This document shows positions 20,283 to 28,187 of a stretch of DNA of 41,217 nucleotides, piece by piece. Origin of the DNA: Ignavibacterium sp. (lineage in GTDB: Bacteria; Bacteroidota; Ignavibacteria; Ignavibacteriales; Ignavibacteriaceae); the NCBI GenBank assembly GCA_025056745.1, contig JANWVQ010000137.1, positions 1-41,217 on the forward strand, written 5' to 3'. The position numbers were made by a program, and so were the translations under genes. Positions within the stretch are counted from its first letter, which is position 1. Every line of letters begins with the position of its first letter. Under the pieces are notes generated by a model. It was not told the origin of the DNA. It made no database searches and saw only the letters and a program-made list of their open reading frames with translations.

Positions 20283-21226
20283 TAGATAATTTTCTTTTTT
20301 CATTAAATGTTGTTGCCCCCGTTTTCATTTTAATATTAGTTGGATATATTTCAAAAGAACTAAATTTTATTAATGAAAATTTTGTATCTGTAACCTCAAA
20401 GTTTGCTTTCAATATCTCAATGCCTGTATTGATTTTTATGCAGGTATCATCATTAAATTTAAAGCAAGTAGTAAACTTTGAGTTGATTGGATTTATCTAT
20501 CTTGCCACGATTAGCTCTTTCATTTTAATTTGGATATTTTCCATCCCTTTTATTGAAAACACCAAAGATAGAAGTTCTTTCATTCAAGGTGCTTTCAGAA
20601 GTAACTTTGCAATAATTGGATTTGCAATCATATCTCATTTACTTGGTAAAAATTCTCTTGGCAAAGCATCAATACTTTTGGCTTTTGTTCTTCCCCTTTA
20701 CAATATTTTAGCTGTAATAGTTCTAACTTTTCCTCAACGAAAGAAAGAGAATCTTCAGCTGAAAGAAATATTAAATGAAATTTTAATTAATCCACTGATA
20801 ATAGCAGTTGTAATAGGTTTAATTTTTTCCTACTGGAGCTTAAAGTTACCTAAACCTATCTCTGAATCTGGAAAATTGTTATCTGATTTAGCATTACCAC
20901 TTGCGCTTATTGGTATTGGCGGTTCATTAAATCTTAAAGAAATAAAAGAAACTCCTACTTTAGCTATTTCAGCTTCACTAATAAAGATTATTATAATTCC
21001 TTTGGTTTTTACATTTATTGGATATCTATTTAATTTCAAAGGTGAAGATTTGGTTATACTTTTCGTTCTTTTCGCCTCGCCAACAGCAATAGTAAGTTTT
21101 ATTATGGCAGAAGCAATGGGAGCAAATGGTAAACTGGCTGGACATATAATTTTGATTTCAACAATTGGATCAGTTTTTACTTTCGCTATTGGAATAATGA
21201 TATTAAAATCATTCTTTATAATATAG
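20279..21226 (+). CDS. AEC family permease (auxin-efflux-carrier type)
   Basis: The 315-residue protein has about ten hydrophobic segments and belongs to the AEC family of membrane carriers, whose bacterial members move malate or other organic anions. Typical features are VAPVFILILVGYISKELNF at the N terminus, NISMPVLIF near 44-52, the central acidic/basic loop and the SPTAIVSFIMAEAMGANG stretch near the end. The start is a TTG at 20279 inside the FmdB stop region (TTGA overlap), with no ribosome site of its own. The next Met is about 50 residues in, within the second helix. Substrate cannot be told. Confidence 0.85.
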   Translation: MIDNFLFSLNVVAPVFILILVGYISKELNFINENFVSVTSKFAFNISMPVLIFMQVSSLNLKQVVNFELIGFIYLATISSFILIWIFSIPFIENTKDRSSFIQGAFRSNFAIIGFAIISHLLGKNSLGKASILLAFVLPLYNILAVIVLTFPQRKKENLQLKEILNEILINPLIIAVVIGLIFSYWSLKLPKPISESGKLLSDLALPLALIGIGGSLNLKEIKETPTLAISASLIKIIIIPLVFTFIGYLFNFKGEDLVILFVLFASPTAIVSFIMAEAMGANGKLAGHIILISTIGSVFTFAIGIMILKSFFII

Positions 21227-21230
21227 TGGG

Positions 21231-21268
21231 GCTGCTCTAAGAACCTTATATCCTTAAAGCAGCTTTTT
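21231..21268 (+). terminator. Intrinsic terminator after the AEC permease
   Basis: An 11-base inverted repeat with one mismatch (gctgctctaag at 21231-21241, cttaaagcagc at 21253-21263) is followed at once by five T. It sits between convergent genes, 5 bases after the permease stop. The T-run suits the plus strand only. Confidence 0.75.
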
Positions 21269-21271
21269 GGA

Positions 21272-22357
21272 TTAAACTAAAATTTCTTTCTTCTCGACTT
21301 TAAAGACCCAATTTCTTGTGTCCTCTTTTTCACCGGTATGGATATCTGTAAGCTCATTAAACAACTTTAAATCTAGCTCTCCAACTTCACCATTATTGAT
21401 TACCATACGCTTATCTTTATAAGTTAATAACTCCAAGGAAGAAATAATTGCAGCTGTTCCAGTTCCAAAAATTCCAATTAAATTTCCACTATCATAAGCA
21501 TCTATAACTTCTTGCATTGAGATCAACCTTTCTGTTACATTATATCCCCATTCTTTTAATATTTGAATCACTGATCTTCTCGTAACCCCGGGAAGAATAG
21601 AACCAGTCAGCATAGGAGTTGCTATCTCATCTTTAAAGTGAATAAATATGTTCATTGTTCCAACTTCCTCAATGTATTTTTGTTCAACTCCATCTAACCA
21701 TAAAACTTGAGTGTATCCCATTTCTTTGGCTTCTTCGGCAGCAAGTAAACTCGCTGCATAGTTAGCAGAGGTTTTGCAATCACCAAGACCCTTTCGAATT
21801 GTTCTAACATATTTATCTTGCGCTAAGATTTTAACAGGTTTAAATCCCTCAGGATAGTATGCTCCAACAGGAGAAAGTATGATTATAAATTTGTAATCTC
21901 TCGATGGCCTTACACCTAAAACAGGTTCCTTTCCAAACATAAATGGTCTTATATACAAAGCTTCTCCTCTTTTTGTTGGAATCCAATCACTATCAATCGC
22001 TATAAGTTCTTTCATTGCTTCAAGGACAAAATTATTATCTACTTCGGGCATACATAATCTTCTGGCTGAGTTATTCATTCTTTCAATATGAACATCGGGT
22101 CTGAATATTTGAATTTGACCATCAACAGTTTTGAATGCCTTTAACCCTTCAAAGATCGACTGACCATAGTGAATAAAGGATGTAGCAGGATGCAAACAGA
22201 AGTTATTCAGCGGGTGAATTGAGGCATTATGCCAGCCTTTTTCCGGAGTGAAATCCATTTCAAACATATGGTCGGTGAAGTAAATTCCAAATCCTAATTT
22301 ATCGGGAAGGTTAATCTTTTCTGTGCGAGGCTTGATGTTATAAGATATGTTTTTCAT
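21272..22357 (-). CDS. ilvE: Branched-chain amino acid aminotransferase
   Basis: This 361-residue fold-type IV PLP aminotransferase catalyses the last step of valine, leucine and isoleucine synthesis, or the first of their breakdown. It is of the long type (about 350-360 residues, like eukaryotic BCAT). Landmarks are YGQSIFEGLKAF near 63-74, the RPDVHIERMNNSARRL block, the PLP-lysine motif GDCKTSANYAAS near 192-203, and IEEVGTMNIF. The ribosome site AGAAGGA lies in a small dyad AGAAGG-T-CCTTCT at 22358-22370. A minus-strand TATTTTTG at 22433-22426 could be a -7 element without a good -33. It lies 101 bases after the MlaE-type gene. Confidence 0.94.
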   Translation of the reverse strand: MKNISYNIKPRTEKINLPDKLGFGIYFTDHMFEMDFTPEKGWHNASIHPLNNFCLHPATSFIHYGQSIFEGLKAFKTVDGQIQIFRPDVHIERMNNSARRLCMPEVDNNFVLEAMKELIAIDSDWIPTKRGEALYIRPFMFGKEPVLGVRPSRDYKFIIILSPVGAYYPEGFKPVKILAQDKYVRTIRKGLGDCKTSANYAASLLAAEEAKEMGYTQVLWLDGVEQKYIEEVGTMNIFIHFKDEIATPMLTGSILPGVTRRSVIQILKEWGYNVTERLISMQEVIDAYDSGNLIGIFGTGTAAIISSLELLTYKDKRMVINNGEVGELDLKLFNELTDIHTGEKEDTRNWVFKVEKKEILV

Positions 22358-22458
22358 AGAAGGTCCTTCTAATTTTTTGATAATTTTATAATTATAAAGC
22401 TATAAGACTTTTACCTTTTACATTTCAAAAATACAGAGAAAATAAATATGAACTTATG

Positions 22459-23232
22459 CTAAAAGATTAACATCCAGAGCAAATAGTCCAAAATGAGAAT
22501 TAAGGCAGATGAAATAACAAAAGAACGGATAGTAGCTAAACCAACTCCTTCAGCCCCACCTTCTGTTTTAAATCCAATGTGACAGCCTAAAAGCGAAGTA
22601 ACCCCTCCAAAAAATATTGTTTTAATAAGCCCGGCAATTAAATCCCACATTTCAAAAAATCTTTTAACTGAATTAAAAAAAACTGCGAAAGAAACGCCAA
22701 GGAAATAATTTGAAACAATATATGCTCCCAAGACTGCGATGAGATTTGCAAAAATTACCAAAATTGGCATCATAAAAATTGCAGCTAAAAATCTTGGCAT
22801 TGCCAAAAATCTTATTGGACTTATTCCCATCGTCTCAAGTGCGTCAATTTGTTCTGTTACTTTCATTGTGCCTATTTCAGCAGCGATTGAAGCACCTACT
22901 CTTCCAGCAATAACAATTCCAGTTAGAACAGGGCCAAGTTCTGTAATAATTGCTCTACTTGTTGCAGCACCCAAAAAAGAAAGTGGCGCGATGCCTTTTA
23001 ATTGATAGGCTGCCTGCCAAGCTGCTACAGCGCCAGTGAAAACGGCAATAATTAAAACTAAAGGAAGAGAGTTCACTCCAACGTGCTCCATTTGATATAA
23101 GATTAATCTTTTACTTCGAGGGACCTGTGGCATATACTTAATTATGTTCCATAGTAAAATGGAAACTTGCCCAAATTCTTGGAAAAATGATATAGTTTTA
23201 TTGCCAATTTTTTGAATTAAAATGGTTATCAA
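22459..23232 (-). CDS. MlaE-family ABC permease
   Basis: This 257-residue membrane protein belongs to the MlaE family, the permease of ABC systems that move phospholipids or other hydrophobic molecules between the two membranes. The hallmark is GRVGASIAAEIGTMKVTEQIDALETMGI in two parts, near 107-134. An N-terminal amphipathic region and five or so membrane helices follow the family plan, and length matches (about 260). The start appears to be TTG at 23232, with no ATG or ribosome site upstream before the in-frame TAG; the first internal Met would remove the N-terminal helix. MlaF-type ATPase and MlaD-type genes are not adjacent in this window, so it may be an orphan subunit here. Confidence 0.88.
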   Translation of the reverse strand: MITILIQKIGNKTISFFQEFGQVSILLWNIIKYMPQVPRSKRLILYQMEHVGVNSLPLVLIIAVFTGAVAAWQAAYQLKGIAPLSFLGAATSRAIITELGPVLTGIVIAGRVGASIAAEIGTMKVTEQIDALETMGISPIRFLAMPRFLAAIFMMPILVIFANLIAVLGAYIVSNYFLGVSFAVFFNSVKRFFEMWDLIAGLIKTIFFGGVTSLLGCHIGFKTEGGAEGVGLATIRSFVISSALILILDYLLWMLIF

Positions 23233-23332
23233 TTTTATGTTAAAAAATTTTTTATTATGAAATATAATATTCTATGCTTTTTGTTCATTAACCAATAAAA
23301 AAGAAAAAAATCTATTCATAGGATTGGTGGCC

Positions 23333-23346
23333 TTAAAGCGCTTTAA
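23333..23346. promoter_or_regulatory. Perfect 14-base palindrome, LacI-family operator-like
   Basis: TTAAAGCGCTTTAA is a perfect palindrome with a central CG step. It resembles operators of LacI/GalR regulators (the cre site TGAAAGCGCTTTCA differs at two symmetric positions). It lies about 120 bases upstream of the DUF2905 promoter and 101 bases upstream of the MlaE-type start. The regulator is unknown. Confidence 0.45.
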
Positions 23347-23469
23347 TCTCTGATTTTATGCACATAATTTATTACATCTTAAATATTGAAATTATCATTT
23401 TCGGGGTCTAAATTATTACCATTGAAATTATTTTATTTTAATTACACTTGAATTTAATTTTATCTTTTA

Positions 23470-23499
23470 TTGACGAAATAATGTCCAATAGTAACTTTG
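23470..23499 (+). promoter_or_regulatory. Bacteroidota-type promoter for the DUF2905-hydrolase unit
   Basis: TTG at 23470-23472, a 19-base spacer and TAACTTTG at 23492-23499 match the Bacteroidota consensus TTTG-N19/21-TAnnTTTG except for the first base of the -33 element. The start of transcription would be near 23506, some 48 bases before the ATG. Confidence 0.55.
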
Positions 23500-23553
23500 A
23501 ATTTTTCTTAGTGATTTCTTAAATGGTCTTGTAGAATTAGGAGGTATTGAATT

Positions 23554-23766
23554 ATGAGCAACATTCAGAAATATTTAATTGTATTAGGCTTGATAGTTGT
23601 TTTGATTGGTTTGTTCTTTCCATTTATTTCCAAAATTCCATTATTTAGACTACCTGGAGACATCGTCATAGAAAAACCTAACTTTAAATTTTACTTCCCT
23701 ATTGTTTCAATGATTTTAATTAGTATCATTCTTTCATTAATATTTTGGATAATTAGAAAATTTTAA
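23554..23766 (+). CDS. DUF2905 small membrane protein
   Basis: This 70-residue protein has two transmembrane helices, at about 6-26 and 46-66, joined by a short loop with LFRLPGDIVIEKPNFKFYFPI. The LPGDI and FYFPI motifs are the signature of the DUF2905 family of small bacterial inner-membrane proteins. The function is unknown. A strong AGGAGGT ribosome site precedes the ATG. It is followed after 10 bases by the hydrolase gene, so the two share the promoter at 23470-23499. Confidence 0.85.
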   Translation: MSNIQKYLIVLGLIVVLIGLFFPFISKIPLFRLPGDIVIEKPNFKFYFPIVSMILISIILSLIFWIIRKF

Positions 23767-23776
23767 GAGCAATAAA

Positions 23777-25195
23777 ATGAAATATCTTTATATCTTATTA
23801 ATCTCTCTATTTCTTTCTCAAACTATCATCTTTCCTCAAGATATAGATTTATCTGGTAATTGGGTTGGAAAATTAAAATTACCCAATGGAAACGAATTAA
23901 CAGTTGCCTTCAAAATAAGCAAATCAGAGCAACAGAAATATTCTGCGCTTCTTGATAGTCCTGATCAAGGAGTGAAAGATATTCCTTGCGGAAATGTATC
24001 AGTAAAGGATGATTCTTTATTAATAGAAGTTCCGGTCGTTAATGGAATTTTTAATGGCAAGATAAATTGGGACGAAAGAAAAATTGAAGGTTTTTGGAAA
24101 CAGTCAGGTAGTTCACTCGATCTGACTTTGAATTATTCTGAAAATTATTCTGGTCTAAAAAGACCACAAGAGCCAAAACCACCATTCCCTTATAATGTAG
24201 AGGAAGTTTTAGTAGAAAACGAAAAATCAGAGATTTACTTATCTGGAACTCTCACTTATCCCAAAGAAGGTGAAAAATTCCCAGCAGTTATTCTAATAAG
24301 TGGTTCAGGGCCTCAAAACAGAGATGAAGAGATTTTCGGACATAAACCTTTTTTAGTAATTGCAGATTTTTTAACTAAAAATGGTTTTGCTGTTTTAAGA
24401 TATGATGATAGAGGTGTTGGAGCATCAACTGGAGATTTCTCCAAAGCGACAACTTATGATTTTGCTGAGGATGTTCTTTTTGCAATTAAATTCTTAAAAG
24501 CACATAGTAAAATCGATACGAACAAGATTGGTTTAATCGGACATAGTGAAGGCGGAATGATTGCTATGATTGCTGCCGTTCAAAATCCAAATGATATTAA
24601 TTTTTTAGTTATGCTTGCCGGAGTTGGTATTCCCGGAGATGAGTTGATTCTTTTACAAAGTGAAATTATCGCTAAGCTTGAAGGAAGACCTGTAGATGAA
24701 ATTAATAAATCACTGAAAAGTCAAAAGAGTCTTATTGAACTTTTGAAATCTGATAAACCAAATCAAGAAATTGAAGCAGAAATTAAAAAAATTATCTCCG
24801 AGGCTTTTGATGAAATTCCTGAATTATCAAAGGAATCAAAAGAAAACATCGAAAATGTAATTGATCAACAAGTTAAAGTTATTATGTCAGATTGGTATAG
24901 AAATTTTCTTCGATTCAATCCAACTAATTATTTAGAAAAAATTAAAATACCAGTTCTTGTTCTAAATGGAGAAAAAGATGCACAAGTTCCACCAAAAGAA
25001 AACCTTTCTGCTATTGAGAAAGCTTTGATGAAGGCTGGGAATAATAATTTCAAAGTAATTGAATTAAAAGGATTAAATCATCTATTTCAAACTGCGGAAA
25101 CTGGAGCAATATCAGAATATGGAAAAATTGAAGAGACTTTTTCTAAAACAGCTCTGGAAGAGATATTAAATTGGTTAAACACAGTGCTAAATTAA
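23777..25195 (+). CDS. Secreted alpha/beta hydrolase (S33-type) with N-terminal beta domain
   Basis: The 472-residue protein has a signal peptide (MKYLYILLISLFLSQTIIFPQ) and then an N-terminal domain of about 110 residues starting DLSGNWVGKLKLP. An alpha/beta-hydrolase domain begins near 150. Catalytic triad candidates are S257 in GHSEGG, the Asp in LNGEKDAQVP and the His in LKGLNHLFQ. The oxyanion region reads LISGSGPQNRDEE, and YDDRGVGAS is typical of this acyl-hydrolase group. It should act outside the cytoplasm on esters or peptides; the substrate is unknown. It is coupled to the small DUF2905 membrane protein. Confidence 0.88.
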   Translation: MKYLYILLISLFLSQTIIFPQDIDLSGNWVGKLKLPNGNELTVAFKISKSEQQKYSALLDSPDQGVKDIPCGNVSVKDDSLLIEVPVVNGIFNGKINWDERKIEGFWKQSGSSLDLTLNYSENYSGLKRPQEPKPPFPYNVEEVLVENEKSEIYLSGTLTYPKEGEKFPAVILISGSGPQNRDEEIFGHKPFLVIADFLTKNGFAVLRYDDRGVGASTGDFSKATTYDFAEDVLFAIKFLKAHSKIDTNKIGLIGHSEGGMIAMIAAVQNPNDINFLVMLAGVGIPGDELILLQSEIIAKLEGRPVDEINKSLKSQKSLIELLKSDKPNQEIEAEIKKIISEAFDEIPELSKESKENIENVIDQQVKVIMSDWYRNFLRFNPTNYLEKIKIPVLVLNGEKDAQVPPKENLSAIEKALMKAGNNNFKVIELKGLNHLFQTAETGAISEYGKIEETFSKTALEEILNWLNTVLN

Positions 25196-25262
25196 ATCAA
25201 CACTTATTTTAAAGTAAATTTTAGTTACTTTTATTCATAATTTAATTGATAATTAAAAAGGG

Positions 25263-25289
25263 AATTTTAATCTGCTTAAAATTTTTTTT
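25263..25289 (+). terminator. Weak terminator candidate after the hydrolase
   Basis: An AT-only 8-base stem (aattttaa / ttaaaatt, 5-base loop) is followed by a T-rich run. It lies 67 bases after the hydrolase stop. Such AT stems are weak and the match could be chance in this composition. Confidence 0.3.
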
Positions 25290-25371
25290 ATTATTTCAAT
25301 CATTATCTGAAAGTGTTTAATTTTAATTGTAAAAAATTTACTATCAATTAACAATAAATTCGAGAGAGACT

Positions 25372-25989
25372 ATGGAATTCTACGAATTACATCCGCAAAA
25401 TCCACAACAAAGATTCATCAACAAAGCTGTTGAAGTATTGAAAGATGGGGGTATAATTATTTTCCCAACAGATACTTTTTATGGTATTGGATGCGATCTC
25501 TATAACAAAGAGGGAATTGAAAAACTACTATCAATTAAAAATGAAGATAAGAACAAACTTTTTAGTTTCATCTTTTCTGATTTCAAAAACATAAGTAAAT
25601 ATGCCAAGGTATCAGATTATTCATTCAAATTGATGAAGAAACTTTTACCAGGTCCCTATACATTTATTTTACCTGCTGCAAAAGAAATACCTAAAAAGCT
25701 TTGGAGCAAAAGACAAACTGTTGGCATTAGAATACCAAATCATAATATAGCTTTGATGCTTGCTGAGGGACTTGGAAATCCAATAGTCTCAACAACCGCT
25801 TCGAATAGATTGGGAGAACCTTTAACAGATATATTTGAGATAAAAAATGTTTTTAACATTTCTGTCGATTTAATGCTTGCTTCATCAAATGTTAGCTTTG
25901 AACCATCAAGCATTGTTGACTTAAGCGGTGAAGAGCCTGTTATAATCAGAGAAGGCGCAGGTGATTTAAGTATTTTAATCAACAAATAA
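25372..25989 (+). CDS. YciO-like protein (YrdC/Sua5 superfamily)
   Basis: The 205-residue protein has the YrdC fold. Its start, with FYELHPQNPQQRFINKAVE and FPTDTFYGIGC, follows E. coli YciO closely (IHPDNPQQR...) rather than TsaC. The threonylcarbamoyl-AMP synthase motif K-x-R is replaced by SIKNEDKNKLFSF, as in YciO-type proteins, and the Sua5 C-terminal domain is missing. LLPGPYTFIL, VGIRIPNH and VDLSGEEPVIIREGAG are conserved. YciO binds nucleotides or RNA, and its role in threonylcarbamoyl-adenosine formation is weak at best. It lies 12 bases before the GlmU-like gene, as one unit. Whether it can do the TsaC job in this organism is open. Confidence 0.85.
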   Translation: MEFYELHPQNPQQRFINKAVEVLKDGGIIIFPTDTFYGIGCDLYNKEGIEKLLSIKNEDKNKLFSFIFSDFKNISKYAKVSDYSFKLMKKLLPGPYTFILPAAKEIPKKLWSKRQTVGIRIPNHNIALMLAEGLGNPIVSTTASNRLGEPLTDIFEIKNVFNISVDLMLASSNVSFEPSSIVDLSGEEPVIIREGAGDLSILINK

Positions 25990-26001
25990 TCAGGTCTCAA
26001 G

Positions 26002-27504
26002 ATGAATCAACAAAAGCAAGATATTGATTTTTTATTGTCCCATTTATCTGATGAATTTAATCATTCAAAAGAACTTGCAATTATTTTAGCTGCTGGTCAC
26101 GGAAAAAGAATTAAATCCCAACGCTCAAAAATGTTACACAGAATTTGGGAAATTCCAACTGTTGAGAGAGTCTATCGTGCTTGTAAAAGTGGAATTCCAG
26201 ATTGTAATACAATCGTCGTGGTTGGTATAAAAGCCGCCGATGTAATGAACGTGATTGGCAAACGACAATTCAATAAATTTGCTTATCAGAAAGAGCAACA
26301 AGGAACAGGTCACGCAGTTCAAGTTGCTATTTCTGTAATCGAATCTGAAAAAAATTTTGAAACTGTTTATGTATTACCTGGAGATATGGGATTAATCGAT
26401 GGTGATACTATGAAAAAATTCAAAGATGATTTTGATAATTCAAATTGTGATATGATGGTTCTTACAGGTCGATATGAAGGTGATCCAAAGAAAAATTATT
26501 ACGGAAGAATTGTAAGGGTAAAAGAAAAAACAATTGATGGCAAATCATCTGGCGAAGATTTCGGAAAAGTTATAGAAATAATTGAATACAAAGATATTCT
26601 AGCTCTTGATGAAGAAGCACTTTATACAGTTGATTATAAAAATAAAAAATATGGATACACAAAATCTGAGTTATTAGAAATAAATGAATATAACTCTGGT
26701 GTTTATGCATTCAAATATGACAAATTAAAACTACTGATAAATCAACTTACCTCAGATAATGCTCAAAATGAAATTTACATTACTGATCTAATATATCTTT
26801 TCAATAAAAATGGATTTTCCGTCGGGGCTGTCTCTCCTGAGGAGGATTATGTCGTAATGGGCTTTAACGATAAAACAGTCCTTAAAGAAATGGAAGCAAT
26901 TGCACGCAGAAAAGTTTACGATAGATTGAAAAATATTATCGAAATTGCTGATCCAGATGACTTTTTCATTCACGAAAAAGTTGTTGAGCAAATCGAAGAG
27001 ATGGATAAAAAAGGAATTCCACTCGATATTTCTCTTGATAAAGGAGTTTATATAGGTGAAAATGTTAAGTTGAATTACAATAATCATTTTGGAAGAGGAG
27101 TTTTTGTCGATGGTAATGTAGTCTTCGGTGAAAATGTTAAAATTCAAAATATGGTCCATTTATCTTGCTTCCCAAACCAAACTTTAATAATAGGAAACAA
27201 TGTCGAAATCCTTTGGAGTGATATAATCAAAGGGAATATCCAAATTGGAGATAATTCAAGAATTGAATCAAGTGTGAATATAACAGGAAGTGATGAATAT
27301 CCAACTCGAATAGGTAAAAATGTTCTAATAAAAGGGACAAGCTATTTGTTCGGAACTATTGTCGAAGATGGAGTTTTTATTGAACACTCAGTTTTAATCA
27401 AGAAAAAAATAAAAGCAATGAAAGATGAAAACGGAAATATAAGACCAGTTAGATTTTATGTCCCCATTCCTGAAGGAGCTGATTTAGTTAAGGATATCAG
27501 ATGA
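26002..27504 (+). CDS. GlmU-like nucleotidyltransferase with altered C-terminal domain
   Basis: This 500-residue protein joins a sugar-nucleotidyltransferase domain to a left-handed beta-helix. The N-terminal domain carries the GlmU-type loop LAAGHGKRIKS at 29-39, QQGTGHAV near 100, LPGDMGLI and NEIYITDLI, so UTP plus a sugar phosphate is the likely reaction. The C-terminal hexapeptide repeats (IGENVKL, FGENVKI, IGNNVEI, IGDNSRI, IGKNVLI) are present. The GlmU acetyltransferase residues, such as the GAGTITCNYDG block, are not found, so it is probably a one-activity relative, not true GlmU. An extra N-terminal 23 residues precede the fold. It could make UDP-GlcNAc or another UDP-sugar. Confidence 0.85.
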   Translation: MNQQKQDIDFLLSHLSDEFNHSKELAIILAAGHGKRIKSQRSKMLHRIWEIPTVERVYRACKSGIPDCNTIVVVGIKAADVMNVIGKRQFNKFAYQKEQQGTGHAVQVAISVIESEKNFETVYVLPGDMGLIDGDTMKKFKDDFDNSNCDMMVLTGRYEGDPKKNYYGRIVRVKEKTIDGKSSGEDFGKVIEIIEYKDILALDEEALYTVDYKNKKYGYTKSELLEINEYNSGVYAFKYDKLKLLINQLTSDNAQNEIYITDLIYLFNKNGFSVGAVSPEEDYVVMGFNDKTVLKEMEAIARRKVYDRLKNIIEIADPDDFFIHEKVVEQIEEMDKKGIPLDISLDKGVYIGENVKLNYNNHFGRGVFVDGNVVFGENVKIQNMVHLSCFPNQTLIIGNNVEILWSDIIKGNIQIGDNSRIESSVNITGSDEYPTRIGKNVLIKGTSYLFGTIVEDGVFIEHSVLIKKKIKAMKDENGNIRPVRFYVPIPEGADLVKDIR

Positions 27505-27512
27505 GTTTTTAA

Positions 27513-27560
27513 AAGTTTAAGTTTAAGTTCAAGTTCAGGTTCAAGTTCAAGCGCAAGTTT
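27513..27560 (+). repeat. Tandem hexamer repeat, eight copies
   Basis: Eight direct copies of a hexamer with consensus AAGTTC/T (AAGTTT, AAGTTT, AAGTTC, AAGTTC, AGGTTC, AAGTTC, AAGCGC, AAGTTT) start 9 bases after the GlmU-like stop. Two copies are imperfect. They lie between convergent genes, and the length could vary between strains. Confidence 0.75.
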
Positions 27561-27586
27561 AAGAATTTGCAAAAAGAAATACAATC

Positions 27587-27630
27587 ATTCATTCAATCAT
27601 CCAATCATCCATTCATTCAATCATCCAATC
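27587..27630 (+). repeat. Two copies of a 20-base repeat, 24 bases apart
   Basis: ATTCATTCAATCATCCAATC occurs at 27587-27606 and again at 27611-27630, separated by ATCC. The units themselves are built from ATTC/ATCC/AATC tetramers. It is low-complexity DNA, 14 bases before the DUF192 gene end, and separate from the hexamer array next to it. Confidence 0.75.
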
Positions 27631-27643
27631 TTAACATCTCTTC

Positions 27644-28174
27644 TCATAGTTTCACTTTTCCAATCCATTCTATTTTATCACCAATTTGAATTTTGTATTT
27701 ATCTGTAAATCCAGCTACAACTTCAACAACATATTTCGCAGGTTTTGAAGACGGATAACTTTGATCAGATAAAATTTGTGTGTTTTTATGAATTGTAACT
27801 ATAGTTTTATTCGAATCAGCAAAAATCATATCCAGTGAAATAAATGTGTTTCTCATCCAAAAAGATTGATACCTTTCAAAAGGAAAAATGAATAACATCC
27901 CTTGATTTTCTTGCATAGACTTTCTATTCATCAAACCAAGTTCTCTCTGATAATCATCATCAGCAATTTCAATATCAATTTTAACTTTCTGGTTACCTGT
28001 TGAATCTGTAAAAACTAACTCACCTTCTTTTGTGAAAGTGTATTCCATCATAGTGGTTTCTGACTTTATAAAAAAATCCTTTGTAATAAAAAATAAAATA
28101 AGAGTGGAAACTAAAACTATAGATACAATTTTTATAATATTAGAATTCTTCTTGTTGTCAGCTTTTTTTTTCAT
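27644..28174 (-). CDS. DUF192 family membrane-anchored protein
   Basis: The 176-residue product has a basic N-terminus, one membrane helix (IIKIVSIVLVSTLILFFIT near 13-31) and then a DUF192 domain of about 110 residues facing outward. Family landmarks are YQRELGLMNRKSM near 83-95, MLFIFP and FWMRNTFISLDMIFAD, with the usual VVEVVAGF near the end. DUF192 proteins are small beta-barrel proteins with no settled function. Its start lies 13 bases after the M14 peptidase stop on the same strand, so the two are probably co-expressed and may both act in the periplasm. Confidence 0.88.
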   Translation of the reverse strand: MKKKADNKKNSNIIKIVSIVLVSTLILFFITKDFFIKSETTMMEYTFTKEGELVFTDSTGNQKVKIDIEIADDDYQRELGLMNRKSMQENQGMLFIFPFERYQSFWMRNTFISLDMIFADSNKTIVTIHKNTQILSDQSYPSSKPAKYVVEVVAGFTDKYKIQIGDKIEWIGKVKL

Positions 28175-28187
28175 AATTATTCCAACT

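Larger units (their letters stand above)
23233..23553. other. Divergent intergenic region with palindrome and promoter
   Basis: These 321 bases separate the MlaE-type gene and the DUF2905 gene. They hold the LacI-type palindrome at 23333-23346, the single DnaA-box-like TTATGCACA at 23356-23364, the promoter at 23470-23499 and an AGGAGG ribosome site. No small coding region is supported. Confidence 0.5.

Noticed and set aside
23356-23364. DnaA-box-like TTATGCACA in the MlaE/DUF2905 gap as an origin
   Set aside because: It is a single box with no cluster, no AT-rich tandem repeats and no dnaA nearby; not enough for an origin call.
25372-25989. Threonylcarbamoyl-AMP synthase (TsaC/Sua5) identity
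   Set aside because: The N-terminus and the loss of the K-x-R motif fit YciO better; the Sua5 C-terminal domain is absent.
26788-27159. Minus-strand frame inside the GlmU-like gene
   Set aside because: It is opposite the hexapeptide region and shows no family or ribosome site.
26002-27504. Calling this gene glmU
   Set aside because: The acetyltransferase signature is not seen, so the bifunctional name would be unsupported.
27505-27643. CRISPR array
   Set aside because: The repeats are hexamers and a two-copy 20-base unit with no regular unique spacers and no cas genes.
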